From positions 1,114,501-1,178,500 of the forward strand of contig NZ_CP113162.1 in the NCBI RefSeq assembly GCF_029030725.1: a stretch of DNA of 64,000 nucleotides, in the 5' to 3' direction. Positions 52,115-60,871 of this stretch are shown here, piece after piece; the first letter of the stretch is position 1, and every line of letters begins with the position of its first letter. The notes below the pieces were generated by a model. The model did no database searches, had not been told where the DNA came from, and was given only the letters and a program-made list of their open reading frames with translations. A program made the position numbers and the translations under genes. The DNA comes from [Pseudomonas] carboxydohydrogena. GTDB lineage: Bacteria; Pseudomonadota; Alphaproteobacteria; Rhizobiales; Xanthobacteraceae.

Positions 52115-53223
52115 CACATCACCTCGATGTCGGCCTGGATCGCGCCCGCGGCCTTGATCGCTTGCAGGATGCTGATCATGTCGCGCGGGCCGATGCCCAA
52201 TCCGTTGAGTCCGTCGACGAGTTGCTGCAACGAAACGCCGTCCTTCACCAGCGCGAGCTTCTTGCCGTCTTCCCGGACGCCGACACTGGTGTTGGGCGTG
52301 ATCACGGTCCGCCCGTTCGCGAATGCATTGGGCTGGCTGACCTGCGGACTTTCCGAAATCGTCACGGTGAGGTTGCCCTGCGCCACGGCGACGGTGTTGA
52401 CCCGCACGTCGCGGCCCATGACGATGATGCCCGAGCGTTCGTCGATCACGATCTTGGCGCCCATGTCGGGCTCGACCTGCAACTGCTCGATCTCGGTCAG
52501 CAGCGCGACGACGTTGCCCTTGAACTCCGCCGGAATGCTGAGCTGCACGGTCGAGGGATCGACAGGCTCGGCGACCTTGGTGCCGAGATAGTCGTTGACG
52601 GCGGCGGCGATGCGCTTGGCCGTGGTGAAGTCGCCGTTGCGCAGCGCGAGCCGCACATTCGGCAGCCGGTTGAGCTGGAATTCGATCTCGCGTTCGACCA
52701 GCGCGCCATTGGCGATGCGCCCGTTGGTCGGCACGCCCTTGGTGACGCTGGCCGCCTGGCCTTCCGCCTGGAAACCGCCGATCGCAAGCGAGCCTTGCGC
52801 GACCGCGTAGACGTTGCCGTCGGCGCCGAGCAGGGGGGTGACGAGCAGGGTGCCGCCTTGCAGGCTCTTGGCGTCGCCCATCGCCGAGACGGTGACGTCC
52901 ATCCGCGTGCCCTGGGTGGCGAAGGCGGGCAGGTTGCCGGTCACCATCACGGCGGCGACGTTGCCGGTGCGGATCGTGGCGCCGCGGATGTTGACGCCCA
53001 TGCGTTCCAGCATCGCTTGCAGCGACTGCTTGGTGAAGGGGATGTTGTTGAGGGTGTCGCCGGTGCCGTTGAGGCCGACAACGAGGCCGTAACCGATCAA
53101 CTGGTTCTGGCGCACGCCTTCGATATTGGCGAGATCCTTGATGCGCGATGTCGCGCAAGCCGGCGCGATCGCGATCAATGCCGCGATGGCCGCTCCGCAC
53201 AGCGCCTGAAATAGCCGAACCAT
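52114..53223 (-). CDS. flgI: Flagellar P-ring protein FlgI
   Basis: Periplasmic P-ring subunit of 369 residues with a signal peptide (about 1-23). RIKDLANIEGVRQNQLIGYG and GLVVGLNGTGDTLNNIPFTK open the mature protein, and SLQQLVDGLNGLGIGPRDMI closes it. The open frame extends 91 codons upstream; the ATG at 53223 is right because the signal peptide begins there and the sigma-54 promoter lies just upstream. It is divergent from fliX. Confidence 0.95.
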   Translation of the reverse strand: MVRLFQALCGAAIAALIAIAPACATSRIKDLANIEGVRQNQLIGYGLVVGLNGTGDTLNNIPFTKQSLQAMLERMGVNIRGATIRTGNVAAVMVTGNLPAFATQGTRMDVTVSAMGDAKSLQGGTLLVTPLLGADGNVYAVAQGSLAIGGFQAEGQAASVTKGVPTNGRIANGALVEREIEFQLNRLPNVRLALRNGDFTTAKRIAAAVNDYLGTKVAEPVDPSTVQLSIPAEFKGNVVALLTEIEQLQVEPDMGAKIVIDERSGIIVMGRDVRVNTVAVAQGNLTVTISESPQVSQPNAFANGRTVITPNTSVGVREDGKKLALVKDGVSLQQLVDGLNGLGIGPRDMISILQAIKAAGAIQADIEVM

Positions 53224-53291
53224 CCTCGCTCCCCGCTGAGGTTCTGTCTCACTGGCCCGCCCGCTCCCACAGGAGAACCGGGAAGTGTCTT

Positions 53292-53306
53292 GCGAGAGCC
53301 GTGCCA
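53292..53306 (-). promoter_or_regulatory. Sigma-54 promoter of flgI
   Basis: On the minus strand TGGCACG-N4-TCGC, with GG-N10-GC spacing. One deviation (T to C) in the -12 element. It lies 68 bases before the flgI start codon. The element is nearly identical to the flgF promoter at 58918-58932. Confidence 0.8.
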
Positions 53307-53396
53307 GTTTGCGGCGAAGCTGTTGCTTTGAAATTGCTCGGCTTTTCGGGTCGGACAGAAGCCTCGGGCCGGGCGCGGCCGATCCGAACTTGCCCG

Positions 53397-53415
53397 CCCG
53401 GCAAATTCTGCCGGG
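53397..53415. promoter_or_regulatory. FlbD-like enhancer palindrome between flgI and fliX
   Basis: CCCGGCA-AATTC-TGCCGGG is a perfect 7-5-7 inverted repeat, resembling the ftr sites bound by FlbD in Caulobacter. It lies 90 bases upstream of the flgI sigma-54 promoter and 113 bases before the fliX start, within a 305-base gap that also has the CtrA half-site TTAACCAT at 53430-53437. Confidence 0.65.
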
Positions 53416-53528
53416 GCGTTTAGGAATTCTTAACCATGAGGGCGCAAGGCTGGCGCCATAGCTCGTGTGTCCCTTCGTCGGGCTGAGAAGTTGCACAGCA
53501 ACTAGGCCACCGGCCGAGCGAGACGACC

Positions 53529-53939
53529 ATGCGAATCAACGGACCCAACGGCACCACTTTCGGCGCACCCGCATCGAGCGCGCGGCGCACAGGCGCGGGC
53601 GGCTTCACGCTCGACGAGATGACGACGGCGACCGAGACCCGCGCCGCGACCGCGCCGCGCGCCGCCGCCGGCATCGATGCGCTGCTGGCGCTTCAGGGCA
53701 TCGAGGAAGACCCGACCCAGCGCCGCAGGAAATCCGTCGCGCGCGGCAGAAGCGCGCTCGATCTTCTCGACGATCTCAAGATCGGGATGCTGTCGGGAAC
53801 GCTGGACCAGTCCATGGTCAACCGGCTGCGCGGAGCGGCGACCGACCTGAAAATGAGTTCGGGCGACGCCGGACTCGATCAGGTGCTCTCCGAGATCGAA
53901 CTGCGGGTCGAGGTCGAGATCGCCAAAGCCGCGCGGTAA
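53529..53939 (+). CDS. fliX: Flagellar assembly regulator FliX
   Basis: Protein of 136 residues. MRINGPNGTTFGAPASSARR at the start and LDLLDDLKIGMLSGTLDQSM near residue 78 are typical. In Caulobacter, FliX holds FlbD inactive until the basal body is built, so it couples assembly to sigma-54 transcription. The gene lies beside an FlbD-like site. flbD itself is not in the window. Confidence 0.9.
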   Translation: MRINGPNGTTFGAPASSARRTGAGGFTLDEMTTATETRAATAPRAAAGIDALLALQGIEEDPTQRRRKSVARGRSALDLLDDLKIGMLSGTLDQSMVNRLRGAATDLKMSSGDAGLDQVLSEIELRVEVEIAKAAR

Positions 53940-54175
53940 ACCGGCCCGAAGGGAATGCAAAAGGCCGGTTCGAGCGCCGCCGCGCTTCCCGGCGAAGTTC
54001 CTTCTTTTGGGCAAAAAGACCGGTTCTGCGGGCATTTTTACCGATTCTATTCCCGGTTCCGCGCTTAACGGGGCATAGCCCCGGAGGCCGCACTTCCCTG
54101 TATTGTCTGTCATGGATCGCCGCTATATAAGCACCGCCCGGCGACCCGGATCGCCCTGGCTGGGGATGAGAATCG

Positions 54176-54589
54176 GTGTTGGAAAAAGTGAAGGCCTATA
54201 AACCGTCGGAGAAGGAGCCGTTCATGAACGAACGGCAGCGCGAATACTTCCGCGCCAAACTTCTCGCCTGGAAAGAAGAGATCCTGCGCGAGGCGAAGAC
54301 CACGCTTCAGCAGTTGCAGGAAGAAAACGTCAATCACCCCGATCTTGCCGATCGTGCATCGTCGGAAACCGACCGTGCCATCGAACTGCGCGCCCGCGAT
54401 CGCCAGCGCAAGCTGATCTCCAAGATCGACGCCGCGATCCAGCGCATCGAGGACAACACCTACGGCTATTGCGAGGAGACCGGCGAGCCGATCTCGCTCA
54501 AGCGCCTCGAGGCGCGGCCGATCGCCACGCTGTCGGTCGAGGCGCAGGAACGGCATGAGAAGCGCGAGAAGGTCTATCGCGACGAATAG
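54176..54589 (+). CDS. dksA: RNA polymerase-binding transcription factor DksA
   Basis: Protein of 137 residues from a GTG start (a TTG follows directly). Residues about 20-90 are the coiled coil with the tip motif DLADRAS that enters the polymerase secondary channel. The globular part has GYCEETGEPISLKRLEARP, so only one cysteine (about residue 99) of the four zinc ligands of E. coli DksA remains. It modulates transcription with ppGpp. Single-Cys DksA is common in alphaproteobacteria. Confidence 0.92.
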   Translation: MLEKVKAYKPSEKEPFMNERQREYFRAKLLAWKEEILREAKTTLQQLQEENVNHPDLADRASSETDRAIELRARDRQRKLISKIDAAIQRIEDNTYGYCEETGEPISLKRLEARPIATLSVEAQERHEKREKVYRDE

Positions 54590-54920
54590 ACCGCGCCATT
54601 ATCCCCAGACGCCCGACGGACGTTACTTTGTCGTGTCGGGCCGCCTGTGGCGCAAGACGCGCCCCGATCTTTCCGAAGACAAACGGCAATCATTGGTGGC
54701 CGAGCTCATGGCGGCGCGGCGCGGGATTGCCACCGCCCGCCGCTCCGGCGATCTCGCGCAGGAGCGCGCATATCGCCACGCGGTGCATGAGGCCAAGGTG
54801 GCTCTCGGGGAGCGCGGCCCGGTCTGGTGGGGCGATGGCGCTCCCGACTTCAATCGTTACATGGCGGTCAACACGCCCTATGCCGAATGGTTTTCACAAT
54901 TCGGCGAAAGCGGCGATTAA
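54555..54920 (+). CDS. Small conserved hypothetical protein overlapping dksA
   Basis: Protein of 121 residues whose ATG lies 35 bases inside the dksA end in another frame; no later ATG fits, so translational coupling is likely. RHYPQTPDGRYFVVSGRLWR near residue 14 and KVALGERGPVWWGDGAPDFN near 80 are sturdy, low-gap segments that look like a real family of unknown function. Codon use is like its neighbours. No signal peptide or membrane helix. Confidence 0.65.
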   Translation: MRSARRSIATNRPRHYPQTPDGRYFVVSGRLWRKTRPDLSEDKRQSLVAELMAARRGIATARRSGDLAQERAYRHAVHEAKVALGERGPVWWGDGAPDFNRYMAVNTPYAEWFSQFGESGD

Positions 54921-55017
54921 ACGGTCGCGGCCTTGGTGCTGGTCATGCCGCGCGAGCACGCATCCGGATTCCGTAATGGCGGATGATGCTGCCGACAGTT
55001 TCATGCCGCGCTGAGGC

Positions 55018-55242
55018 CTAACCGCTTTCGCCGCCGGGAAGCTGGCGGATGAGACCTTTCTCCTCATTCGCCACATTATCTTTCCGCAGTTGCTCTTGCG
55101 TCTTGCCGTCCAGGATATCCTTGTCCGGCAATTCTTCCTGTTGCCCCGGTTTTGGCGGAGGATTCTGCCCGGCGCCCTGAGAGCCGCGCTCATGATCCTT
55201 GAGGGGCCGTTTGCCCTGGTCTTCCTGATTATAGCCAGACAT
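55018..55242 (-). CDS. Small hydrophilic hypothetical protein
   Basis: Protein of 74 residues, highly charged and rich in Gly, Gln, Pro, Asp and Lys, probably disordered. No family recognised. ATG at 55242; a GTG three codons upstream is an alternative. It could be a stress hydrophilin, but nothing in the sequence proves that. It may be cotranscribed with nothing, standing alone between convergent and flagellar genes. Confidence 0.45.
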   Translation of the reverse strand: MSGYNQEDQGKRPLKDHERGSQGAGQNPPPKPGQQEELPDKDILDGKTQEQLRKDNVANEEKGLIRQLPGGESG

Positions 55243-55450
55243 CGCACGCACTTCTTCGGTTCATGCTCACCAAGGCGGTAGCGATGATTACGTTCCATTC
55301 GCCGTGGCCGGTTATGTTCACGCCTCCGGCACGAAACGGTCGCGGCCTTCGCCAGGGGAGCTGACGAAGGCCGCGTCGTAGACGCCTTTCCATGCCTAGG
55401 TTCACGGATCGGCGTGGGAGCCTGGAAGATCGCGAGGGGAGAGTTCGCGA

Positions 55451-56200
55451 TCAGAACGGGAGCAGGATGTCCATCACCTGTTGTCCGTAACGTGGCTGCT
55501 GGACATCGGAGATCTGGCCGCGCCCGCCATAGGCGATGCGGGCCTGCGCGATCTTGCTGGAGTCGATGGTGTTGTCGCTCTGGATGTCCTCGGGCCGCAC
55601 GATGCCCGCGACTACCAGTTCGCGCATTTCGTAATTGACGCGGATCTCCTGCTTGCCCTCGACGACGAGATTGCCGTTCGGCAGCAATTGCGTGACCACG
55701 GCGGCGACGTTGGTCTGCACCGCCTCCTGACGCACCACCGAGCCCTTGCCGTCGCTCGATGCGGTCGAGCCGGTCGTCAGCATGTTGCCCGAACTGTCGG
55801 TGCCGGGCACCTTCTTCAGGCCGAAGAAATTGCTGATGCCGGAATTCTCGGTGTTCGTGCGGCTGCGCTGGCTTTCGTTGGCGATGTTGGCCTTGTCGGT
55901 GATGTTGACGGTGATGGTGAGAATGTCGCCGACCTGATGGGCGCGCTGATCCTTGAAGAAGGCGCGCGAACCGTTCCGCCACAGCGAGTTCGGATTGTAG
56001 GACGCGGGCTGCGGCGTCGGCATCGGCATCGAGACCGGCTTGTAGCCCGCCTTTGTCGTCGGATTGTCGATCGTCGAGAGCTTGGGCTGCTCGCCGATAT
56101 TGGCGAGGCGCTCGAGCGAGGAGCAGCCGCCGGCGAGAAATCCGATCATCGTGAGTGCTGCAACGGTGCAGAGAAGATGACGCTTTCGATGCCTGTACAT
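55451..56200 (-). CDS. flgH: Flagellar L-ring lipoprotein FlgH
   Basis: Outer-membrane lipoprotein of 249 residues with lipobox LAGGC (Cys 26). LWRNGSRAFFKDQRAHQVGD near residue 73 and the last strands GRGQISDVQQPRYGQQVMD are FlgH features. It forms the L ring. It starts directly after the flgA stop and is the last gene of flgF-flgG-flgA-flgH. Confidence 0.95.
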   Translation of the reverse strand: MYRHRKRHLLCTVAALTMIGFLAGGCSSLERLANIGEQPKLSTIDNPTTKAGYKPVSMPMPTPQPASYNPNSLWRNGSRAFFKDQRAHQVGDILTITVNITDKANIANESQRSRTNTENSGISNFFGLKKVPGTDSSGNMLTTGSTASSDGKGSVVRQEAVQTNVAAVVTQLLPNGNLVVEGKQEIRVNYEMRELVVAGIVRPEDIQSDNTIDSSKIAQARIAYGGRGQISDVQQPRYGQQVMDILLPF

Positions 56201-57244
56201 TTACTCGATCTTTCCGGTTGCGGCGGAGTTGGCGGCGAGGGTGGCGGGCCGCATGACGCGCGGCTGGGCGGCGATGATGGCGACCTGGCCCGGCCCGACC
56301 ACGATGCCCTGCACGGTGCGTTTCGATTGCTGATTGATGACGCTGACGGTGTCGCCCTTGGTGCCGGCCTCGAGCGCCTTGCCCCGGCCGGTGAGGTAGA
56401 TGCCGGGCGCCTCGTAGATCAGCGTGATCCCCTGATCGCGCGTCACCAGATCGGCCTTGGCGAGATCGAGGGTCCGCAGCGCCTGTCCGGCGCGCATCGC
56501 GCGGCGCATCTGCATGCCGATCGCGCGGTCGAGCGAAATTCCGTCGGAGCCGACTTCGGCCTTGGGACGGCGCTCGATGCTGACGTCGGACGCCTTGATG
56601 ATGTCGTTGCGTTCCATCGGACGCATCAGCACGGCGGCCTGCACGGTCTCGATCGCGGTTCCGGTGAAGCGCAGCTTCGCGGGCGTGGTCGAGGTGTCGC
56701 TGGCGATGTCGAACAGCACGTCGAAGCGGCCGCTGCGCGGATCGTAATAGGTCGCGACCGGGATCATCTCGCCGGTCAGCGCGGGATCGAGCTGCACGTC
56801 GCGCAGTTCGCGGTCGAAGGTCAGCGACAGGTTCTCCGCCTCGCCGAGGCCGCCGCGATGCGCGAGCGCCTTCGCCACCTGCTGCTCGACATCCCTGGCG
56901 GGCAGCGGACGCGAGGCGCGGGTGATCGCGACTTCCTTGAGGCTATGGGTATCGACGCCGACCACCTGATTGGCGCGCAGCGTCTCGATCAATTGCGCGG
57001 TGCGCACCATGCCGGTGGTGCCGAGGTCGGGCGCGCGATAGATCGCGATCTGCGCGGCGGTGCCTGCGTTGTCGACGAGATCGCCGATCCGAACCACGTC
57101 GCTCGAGATCACGACGCTGGCGCGCAGCGAGGGACCGTGGATCACGTCCTGCGTGGGGTCCGCGAGCGCGGGCGAAGCGGCAAGCAGGAGTGCGGCGAAG
57201 GCGAGGCCGGTCTTCATGATGGTGTTTGTCATGATCGTGCTCAT
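56201..57244 (-). CDS. flgA: Flagella basal body P-ring formation protein FlgA
   Basis: Periplasmic chaperone for P-ring assembly, 347 residues, with a signal peptide (ending SPALADP). Three in-frame methionines (1, 5 and 10) precede it; the last gives the most compact signal. The C-terminal SAF domain (about 215-290) contains MRPMERNDIIKASDVSIERR, and DLAKADLVTRDQGITLIYEA follows. The N-terminal half is longer than in enteric FlgA (about 220), as in other alphaproteobacteria. Confidence 0.92.
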   Translation of the reverse strand: MSTIMTNTIMKTGLAFAALLLAASPALADPTQDVIHGPSLRASVVISSDVVRIGDLVDNAGTAAQIAIYRAPDLGTTGMVRTAQLIETLRANQVVGVDTHSLKEVAITRASRPLPARDVEQQVAKALAHRGGLGEAENLSLTFDRELRDVQLDPALTGEMIPVATYYDPRSGRFDVLFDIASDTSTTPAKLRFTGTAIETVQAAVLMRPMERNDIIKASDVSIERRPKAEVGSDGISLDRAIGMQMRRAMRAGQALRTLDLAKADLVTRDQGITLIYEAPGIYLTGRGKALEAGTKGDTVSVINQQSKRTVQGIVVGPGQVAIIAAQPRVMRPATLAANSAATGKIE

Positions 57245-57247
57245 GGC

Positions 57248-58036
57248 TCAGCGCAGCATGCCGGTGGTGGATTGCATCATCTGGTCGGCGGCGCTGACGA
57301 CCTTGGCGTTCATTTCGTAGGCGCGCTGGGCCGCGATCAGGTCGGAGATTTCGGACACCACCTCGACGTTGGCCTGTTCGAGGTTGCCTTGCTGGATGTC
57401 GCCGAAGCCGTCGGCGTTGGCGAGGCCGTCCTGCGGCGGGCCGGAGGCCGGCGTGTCGGTGAAGAGGTTGTCGCCGACCGATTGCAGGCCGGCCTTGTTG
57501 ATGAAGCGGGTGAGGTTGATCTGGCCGAGCACCGAAGGCGTGGTCGATCCCGGCAGCATCACCGAGACCTGACCCTGCGCGTTGATGGTGAGCTGCGAGG
57601 CGTTCTGCGGAATGGCGATGGTCGGCTGCAACAGATTGCCCTGTGCGTTGACGATGCGGCCCTGGCCGTCGGTCGTGAACGAGCCGTCACGGGTGTAGGC
57701 GTAGGTGCTGTCCGGCAACTGGATCTTGAAATAGCCTTCGCCGCGGATCGCGATGTTGAGATCGCCGCCGACCGGAGACAGCGTGCCTTGCGTCATCAGG
57801 CGCGGCGTGCCGACGGTCTTGACGCCGCCGCCGATGTCGATGCCGACCGGCAGCACCGTGCCCTGATCGGAGGCTTGCGCGCCGACGCGCTGGACGTGCT
57901 CGTAGAGCAGGTCCTGAAAGCTCGCCATCTGCTTCTTGTAGCCGGTGGTGCGAAGGTTCGCGATGTTGTTGGAGATGACCTGGACGCTCAGTTCCTGAGC
58001 GGCCATTCCCGTCGCGGCGGTGTAGAGTGCGCGCAT
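57248..58036 (-). CDS. flgG: Flagellar distal rod protein FlgG
   Basis: Distal rod subunit of 262 residues. MRALYTAATGMAAQELSVQV and NNIANLRTTGYKKQMASFQD at the N-terminus and QRAYEMNAKVVSAADQMMQS at the C-terminus are the D0 helices; FQDLLYEHVQRVGAQAS is the FlgG-specific stretch. Four bases separate it from flgA and 12 from flgF. Confidence 0.96.
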   Translation of the reverse strand: MRALYTAATGMAAQELSVQVISNNIANLRTTGYKKQMASFQDLLYEHVQRVGAQASDQGTVLPVGIDIGGGVKTVGTPRLMTQGTLSPVGGDLNIAIRGEGYFKIQLPDSTYAYTRDGSFTTDGQGRIVNAQGNLLQPTIAIPQNASQLTINAQGQVSVMLPGSTTPSVLGQINLTRFINKAGLQSVGDNLFTDTPASGPPQDGLANADGFGDIQQGNLEQANVEVVSEISDLIAAQRAYEMNAKVVSAADQMMQSTTGMLR

Positions 58037-58048
58037 CGTTCAATCTCC

Positions 58049-58816
58049 TCAGGCCGGGACTTCGGCGAGCGACTGGATCGCGTTCTTCCGCAGATCCGCC
58101 TGCTGTTGCAGCAAATTCGAGATGTTCTGGTAGGTACGGGTGATTTCCAGCATCCGGCTCATCTCGGCGATCGCGTTGACGTTCGAGCGCTCGATGAAGC
58201 CTTCCTTGACGGTGGATTTCGTGTCGGCCTGACCGGCGACATTCGCGGGCGCCGCGAACAGGTTCGAGCCTTCCTTCTGCAATTGCTGCGTGTTGGCGAA
58301 GGAGGTGAGCTTCAGCTTGCCGCGCAGGGAGTCGGTCTGGGTGATGGTGCCTTCCAGAACCGTGATGGTGCCGTCGTCCGTGATCTTGATGTCATGGTCG
58401 GTCTGCTGGAAGGTGATGACGCCGTTGGTGCCGAGGACCGGATAGCCGCTGGAGTTGACGAGCTGGCCCTGCGAATTGATCTGGAAGCGGCCGTCGCGGG
58501 TGTAGCGCTCGCCGTTCGGCGTCTGCACCGTGAAGAAGCCCTTGCCGCTGATGGCGACATCGAGCGGAGCCTTGGTGTTCTCGAGCGGGCCTTGCGAAAA
58601 GTCGCGGACCGTGGCGCGGTCCTGCACGAAGCTGACGCGCCGGTCGCCGCCTGTGAAATTGTCCTCATGGGCGCCCGAGCGCAGATATTCCTCGAACAGC
58701 GAGGAATCGGACTTGTAGCCATTGGTGCCGACGTTCGCCACGTTGTTGGCGACCACGTCGAGCTGCCGCTCAAGCGTCATCTGGCGCGATAGCGCGATGA
58801 GAGTCGTGTTCTCCAT
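58049..58816 (-). CDS. flgF: Flagellar proximal rod protein FlgF
   Basis: Rod protein of 255 residues, first gene of the flgF-flgG-flgA-flgH operon. ALSRQMTLERQLDVVANNVA and NVGTNGYKSDSSLFEEYL at the start, and ISNLLQQQADLRKNAIQSLA at the end, show the rod-protein helices. Its sigma-54 promoter lies about 100 bases upstream. Confidence 0.95.
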   Translation of the reverse strand: MENTTLIALSRQMTLERQLDVVANNVANVGTNGYKSDSSLFEEYLRSGAHEDNFTGGDRRVSFVQDRATVRDFSQGPLENTKAPLDVAISGKGFFTVQTPNGERYTRDGRFQINSQGQLVNSSGYPVLGTNGVITFQQTDHDIKITDDGTITVLEGTITQTDSLRGKLKLTSFANTQQLQKEGSNLFAAPANVAGQADTKSTVKEGFIERSNVNAIAEMSRMLEITRTYQNISNLLQQQADLRKNAIQSLAEVPA

Positions 58817-58917
58817 CGCAAGTCTCCCCTTGCAAAACCGCGATTGGCCTCTCCCAAAGCCGATGGCGGTTCGTTAAACCGTGCGCTCTCCCAAGCGGGC
58901 GGTTCGCGATTGACAAT

Positions 58918-58932
58918 GCGAGGGCCGTGCCA
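58918..58932 (-). promoter_or_regulatory. Sigma-54 promoter of flgF operon
   Basis: On the minus strand TGGCACG-N4-TCGC with GG-N10-GC spacing, the same variant as at flgI. The flgF start codon is 101 bases downstream. Confidence 0.8.
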
Positions 58933-59017
58933 GTTTTGAAAATCCCGTGATTTCAAATGGATAAATGAAAGGACGGGCGCGGCGCGGGCGGCAATAAGGT
59001 CTTGTTGACCATGTTTG

Positions 59018-59034
59018 CCCGGCAAAATTTTCCC
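59018..59034. promoter_or_regulatory. FlbD-like enhancer half-palindrome between flgF and fliL
   Basis: CCCGGCA followed by an A/T-rich spacer keeps one full half of the enhancer found at flgI; the other half is degenerate. It is 85 bases upstream of the flgF sigma-54 promoter. The gap of 355 bases also contains TTAACCAT, a CtrA half-site, at 59061-59068, 103 bases before fliL. Nothing else was recognised in the gap. Confidence 0.45.
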
Positions 59035-59171
59035 AGTTCGGGACCAAAAGAAAGAAACCGTTAACCATTGGCAAATAGCGTCGAGCGATCAAGGCGCTCA
59101 TGCGCCGGCGGCCTTTGTTTCGCGTATTCAAGCCAGTTCGGCACATCGGGCTCATCCTGACGGGACGGGCG

Positions 59172-59675
59172 ATGGCAGACGAGGATCAGGTCGTGGAAGG
59201 CGCCGAGGAGGTCGCGGCCGAGGCTGCGCCGAGCGGCAAGCGCAAGATCTTCATGATCGCGGGCGCGGTGGTGCTGACCCTCGTGGTGAGCGCGCTGGGT
59301 TGGTACGTGTTCCTGCGCGGCGGCCATGACGGGCAGCATGGCAAGGAGGAAGCCAAGGTCGCGGCGCCTCCGGTCTTCCTCGACGTTCCCGATGTGCTGG
59401 TGAACCTCGCCAGCAATCCGGGCGAGCGCATCCAGTATCTCAAGGTCAAGGCCGTGCTGGAGCTGAAGGAGGCGCCGCTGGTCGAGAAGGTCAAGCCGGC
59501 GATGCCGCGCGTCACCGACCTGTTCCAGACCTATCTGCGCGAACTGCGCGCCAACGATCTCAATGGCTCGGTCGGTCTGTTCCGGATGAAGGAAGAACTG
59601 ACCAAGCGCGTCAACGCCGCGATCGCGCCGGAGCATGTCAACGCCGTGCTGTTCAAGGAAGTGGTAATTCAATGA
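59172..59675 (+). CDS. fliL: Flagellar basal body-associated protein FliL
   Basis: Single-pass inner-membrane protein of 167 residues that surrounds the stator. An acidic N-terminus is followed by the helix at about 26-48 and a periplasmic domain with VNLASNPGERIQYLKVKAVL near 78 and RVTDLFQTYLRELRANDL near 113. The frame is open from 59100, but the ATG at 59172 (MADEDQVVEG) gives a normal FliL. It overlaps fliM by 4 bases. Confidence 0.92.
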   Translation: MADEDQVVEGAEEVAAEAAPSGKRKIFMIAGAVVLTLVVSALGWYVFLRGGHDGQHGKEEAKVAAPPVFLDVPDVLVNLASNPGERIQYLKVKAVLELKEAPLVEKVKPAMPRVTDLFQTYLRELRANDLNGSVGLFRMKEELTKRVNAAIAPEHVNAVLFKEVVIQ

Positions 59676-60871
59676 CGCCGGGTGACGTCGATCAGGACGC
59701 GCTAGCCGCCCAATGGGAGGGCGCGCTCGACTCGGAGGATCCGGAGGAGGCGGCCGCCGAAGCCGCCGCCAATGAACTCACGGAGTCGATGGCGGAACAA
59801 TGGGCCGCCATGGTCGATGGCGGCAGCCGCGGCATCAGCGGCGGCAAGTCCAGCGGCGAGCGGGTGCTGTCGCAGGAGGAGATCGACAATCTCCTCGGCT
59901 TCAGCGACGGCGAGGTCCACCTCGAGGATCATTCCGGCATTCGCGCCATCATCGACTCGGCGATGGTGTCCTACGAGCGTCTGCCGATGCTCGAAATCGT
60001 GTTCGACCGCCTCGTGCGGTTGATGACGACGAGCCTGCGCAATTTCACCTCCGACAACGTCGAGGTTTCGCTCGACCGCATCACCTCGGTGCGCTTCGCC
60101 GACTATCTCAACTCGATCCCGCTGCCTTGCGTGCTCACCGTGTTCAAGGCGGAGGAGTGGGAAAACTTCGGGCTGTTCACCGTCGATTCCAGCCTGATCT
60201 ATTCGATGATCGACGTGCTGCTGGGCGGCCGGCGCGGCCAGACCTCGCTGCGCATCGAGGGCCGTCCCTACACCACCATCGAGACCAATCTCGTCAAGCG
60301 CCTCGTCGAGGTCGTGCTGGCGGATGCCGAGCAGGCATTCCGGCCGCTGTCGCCGGTGACCTTCACCATCGACCGTCTTGAGACCAATCCGCGCTTCGCC
60401 GCCATCAGCCGTCCCGCCAACGCCGCCATTCTGGTGCGGCTGCGCGTCGACATGGAAGATCGCGGCGGCAACGTCGAACTGTTGCTGCCTTACGCCACCA
60501 TCGAACCGATCCGCAACGTGCTGTTGCAGATGTTCATGGGTGAAAAATTCGGCCGCGACCCGATCTGGGAAGGCCATCTCGCCACCGAGATCGCGAAGGC
60601 GGAAATGTACGTCGATGCGGTGCTCTATGAAGCTGACATGCCGCTGAAGCAACTGATGTCGCTGAAAGTAGGCGACACGCTGCCGCTCGATATCCGCCCC
60701 GATGCGATGGTGTCGGTGCGTTGCGGCGACGTGACATTGAGCGAGGGCAGGATGGGCCGGGTCGGCGACCGCGTCGCCATCCGGGTGTCGAAGCCGCTGC
60801 ACAAGCCGCACACCACCTACGCGATGTTCGAAAAGCAGGACGAACAAACAAAACTGATGGAGGCACAATGA
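59672..60871 (+). CDS. fliM: Flagellar motor switch protein FliM
   Basis: Switch protein of 399 residues. An Ala/Glu-rich leader of about 65 residues precedes LSQEEIDNLLGF near residue 67, which in shorter FliM proteins is the N-terminal CheY-binding motif. The CheC-like middle domain has SVRFADYLNSIPLPCVLTVF near residue 141, and the SpoA C-terminal domain starts near residue 325 with DMPLKQLMSLKVGDTLPLDI. The leader is an extension compared with E. coli FliM (334 residues). Confidence 0.95.
   Translation: MTPGDVDQDALAAQWEGALDSEDPEEAAAEAAANELTESMAEQWAAMVDGGSRGISGGKSSGERVLSQEEIDNLLGFSDGEVHLEDHSGIRAIIDSAMVSYERLPMLEIVFDRLVRLMTTSLRNFTSDNVEVSLDRITSVRFADYLNSIPLPCVLTVFKAEEWENFGLFTVDSSLIYSMIDVLLGGRRGQTSLRIEGRPYTTIETNLVKRLVEVVLADAEQAFRPLSPVTFTIDRLETNPRFAAISRPANAAILVRLRVDMEDRGGNVELLLPYATIEPIRNVLLQMFMGEKFGRDPIWEGHLATEIAKAEMYVDAVLYEADMPLKQLMSLKVGDTLPLDIRPDAMVSVRCGDVTLSEGRMGRVGDRVAIRVSKPLHKPHTTYAMFEKQDEQTKLMEAQ

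Noticed and set aside
55481-58792. Very long open frame (1103 codons) on the + strand
   Set aside because: It is antisense to flgH, flgA, flgG and flgF, all of which have clear family motifs; the frame is open only because GC-rich codon bias removes stops on the opposite strand.
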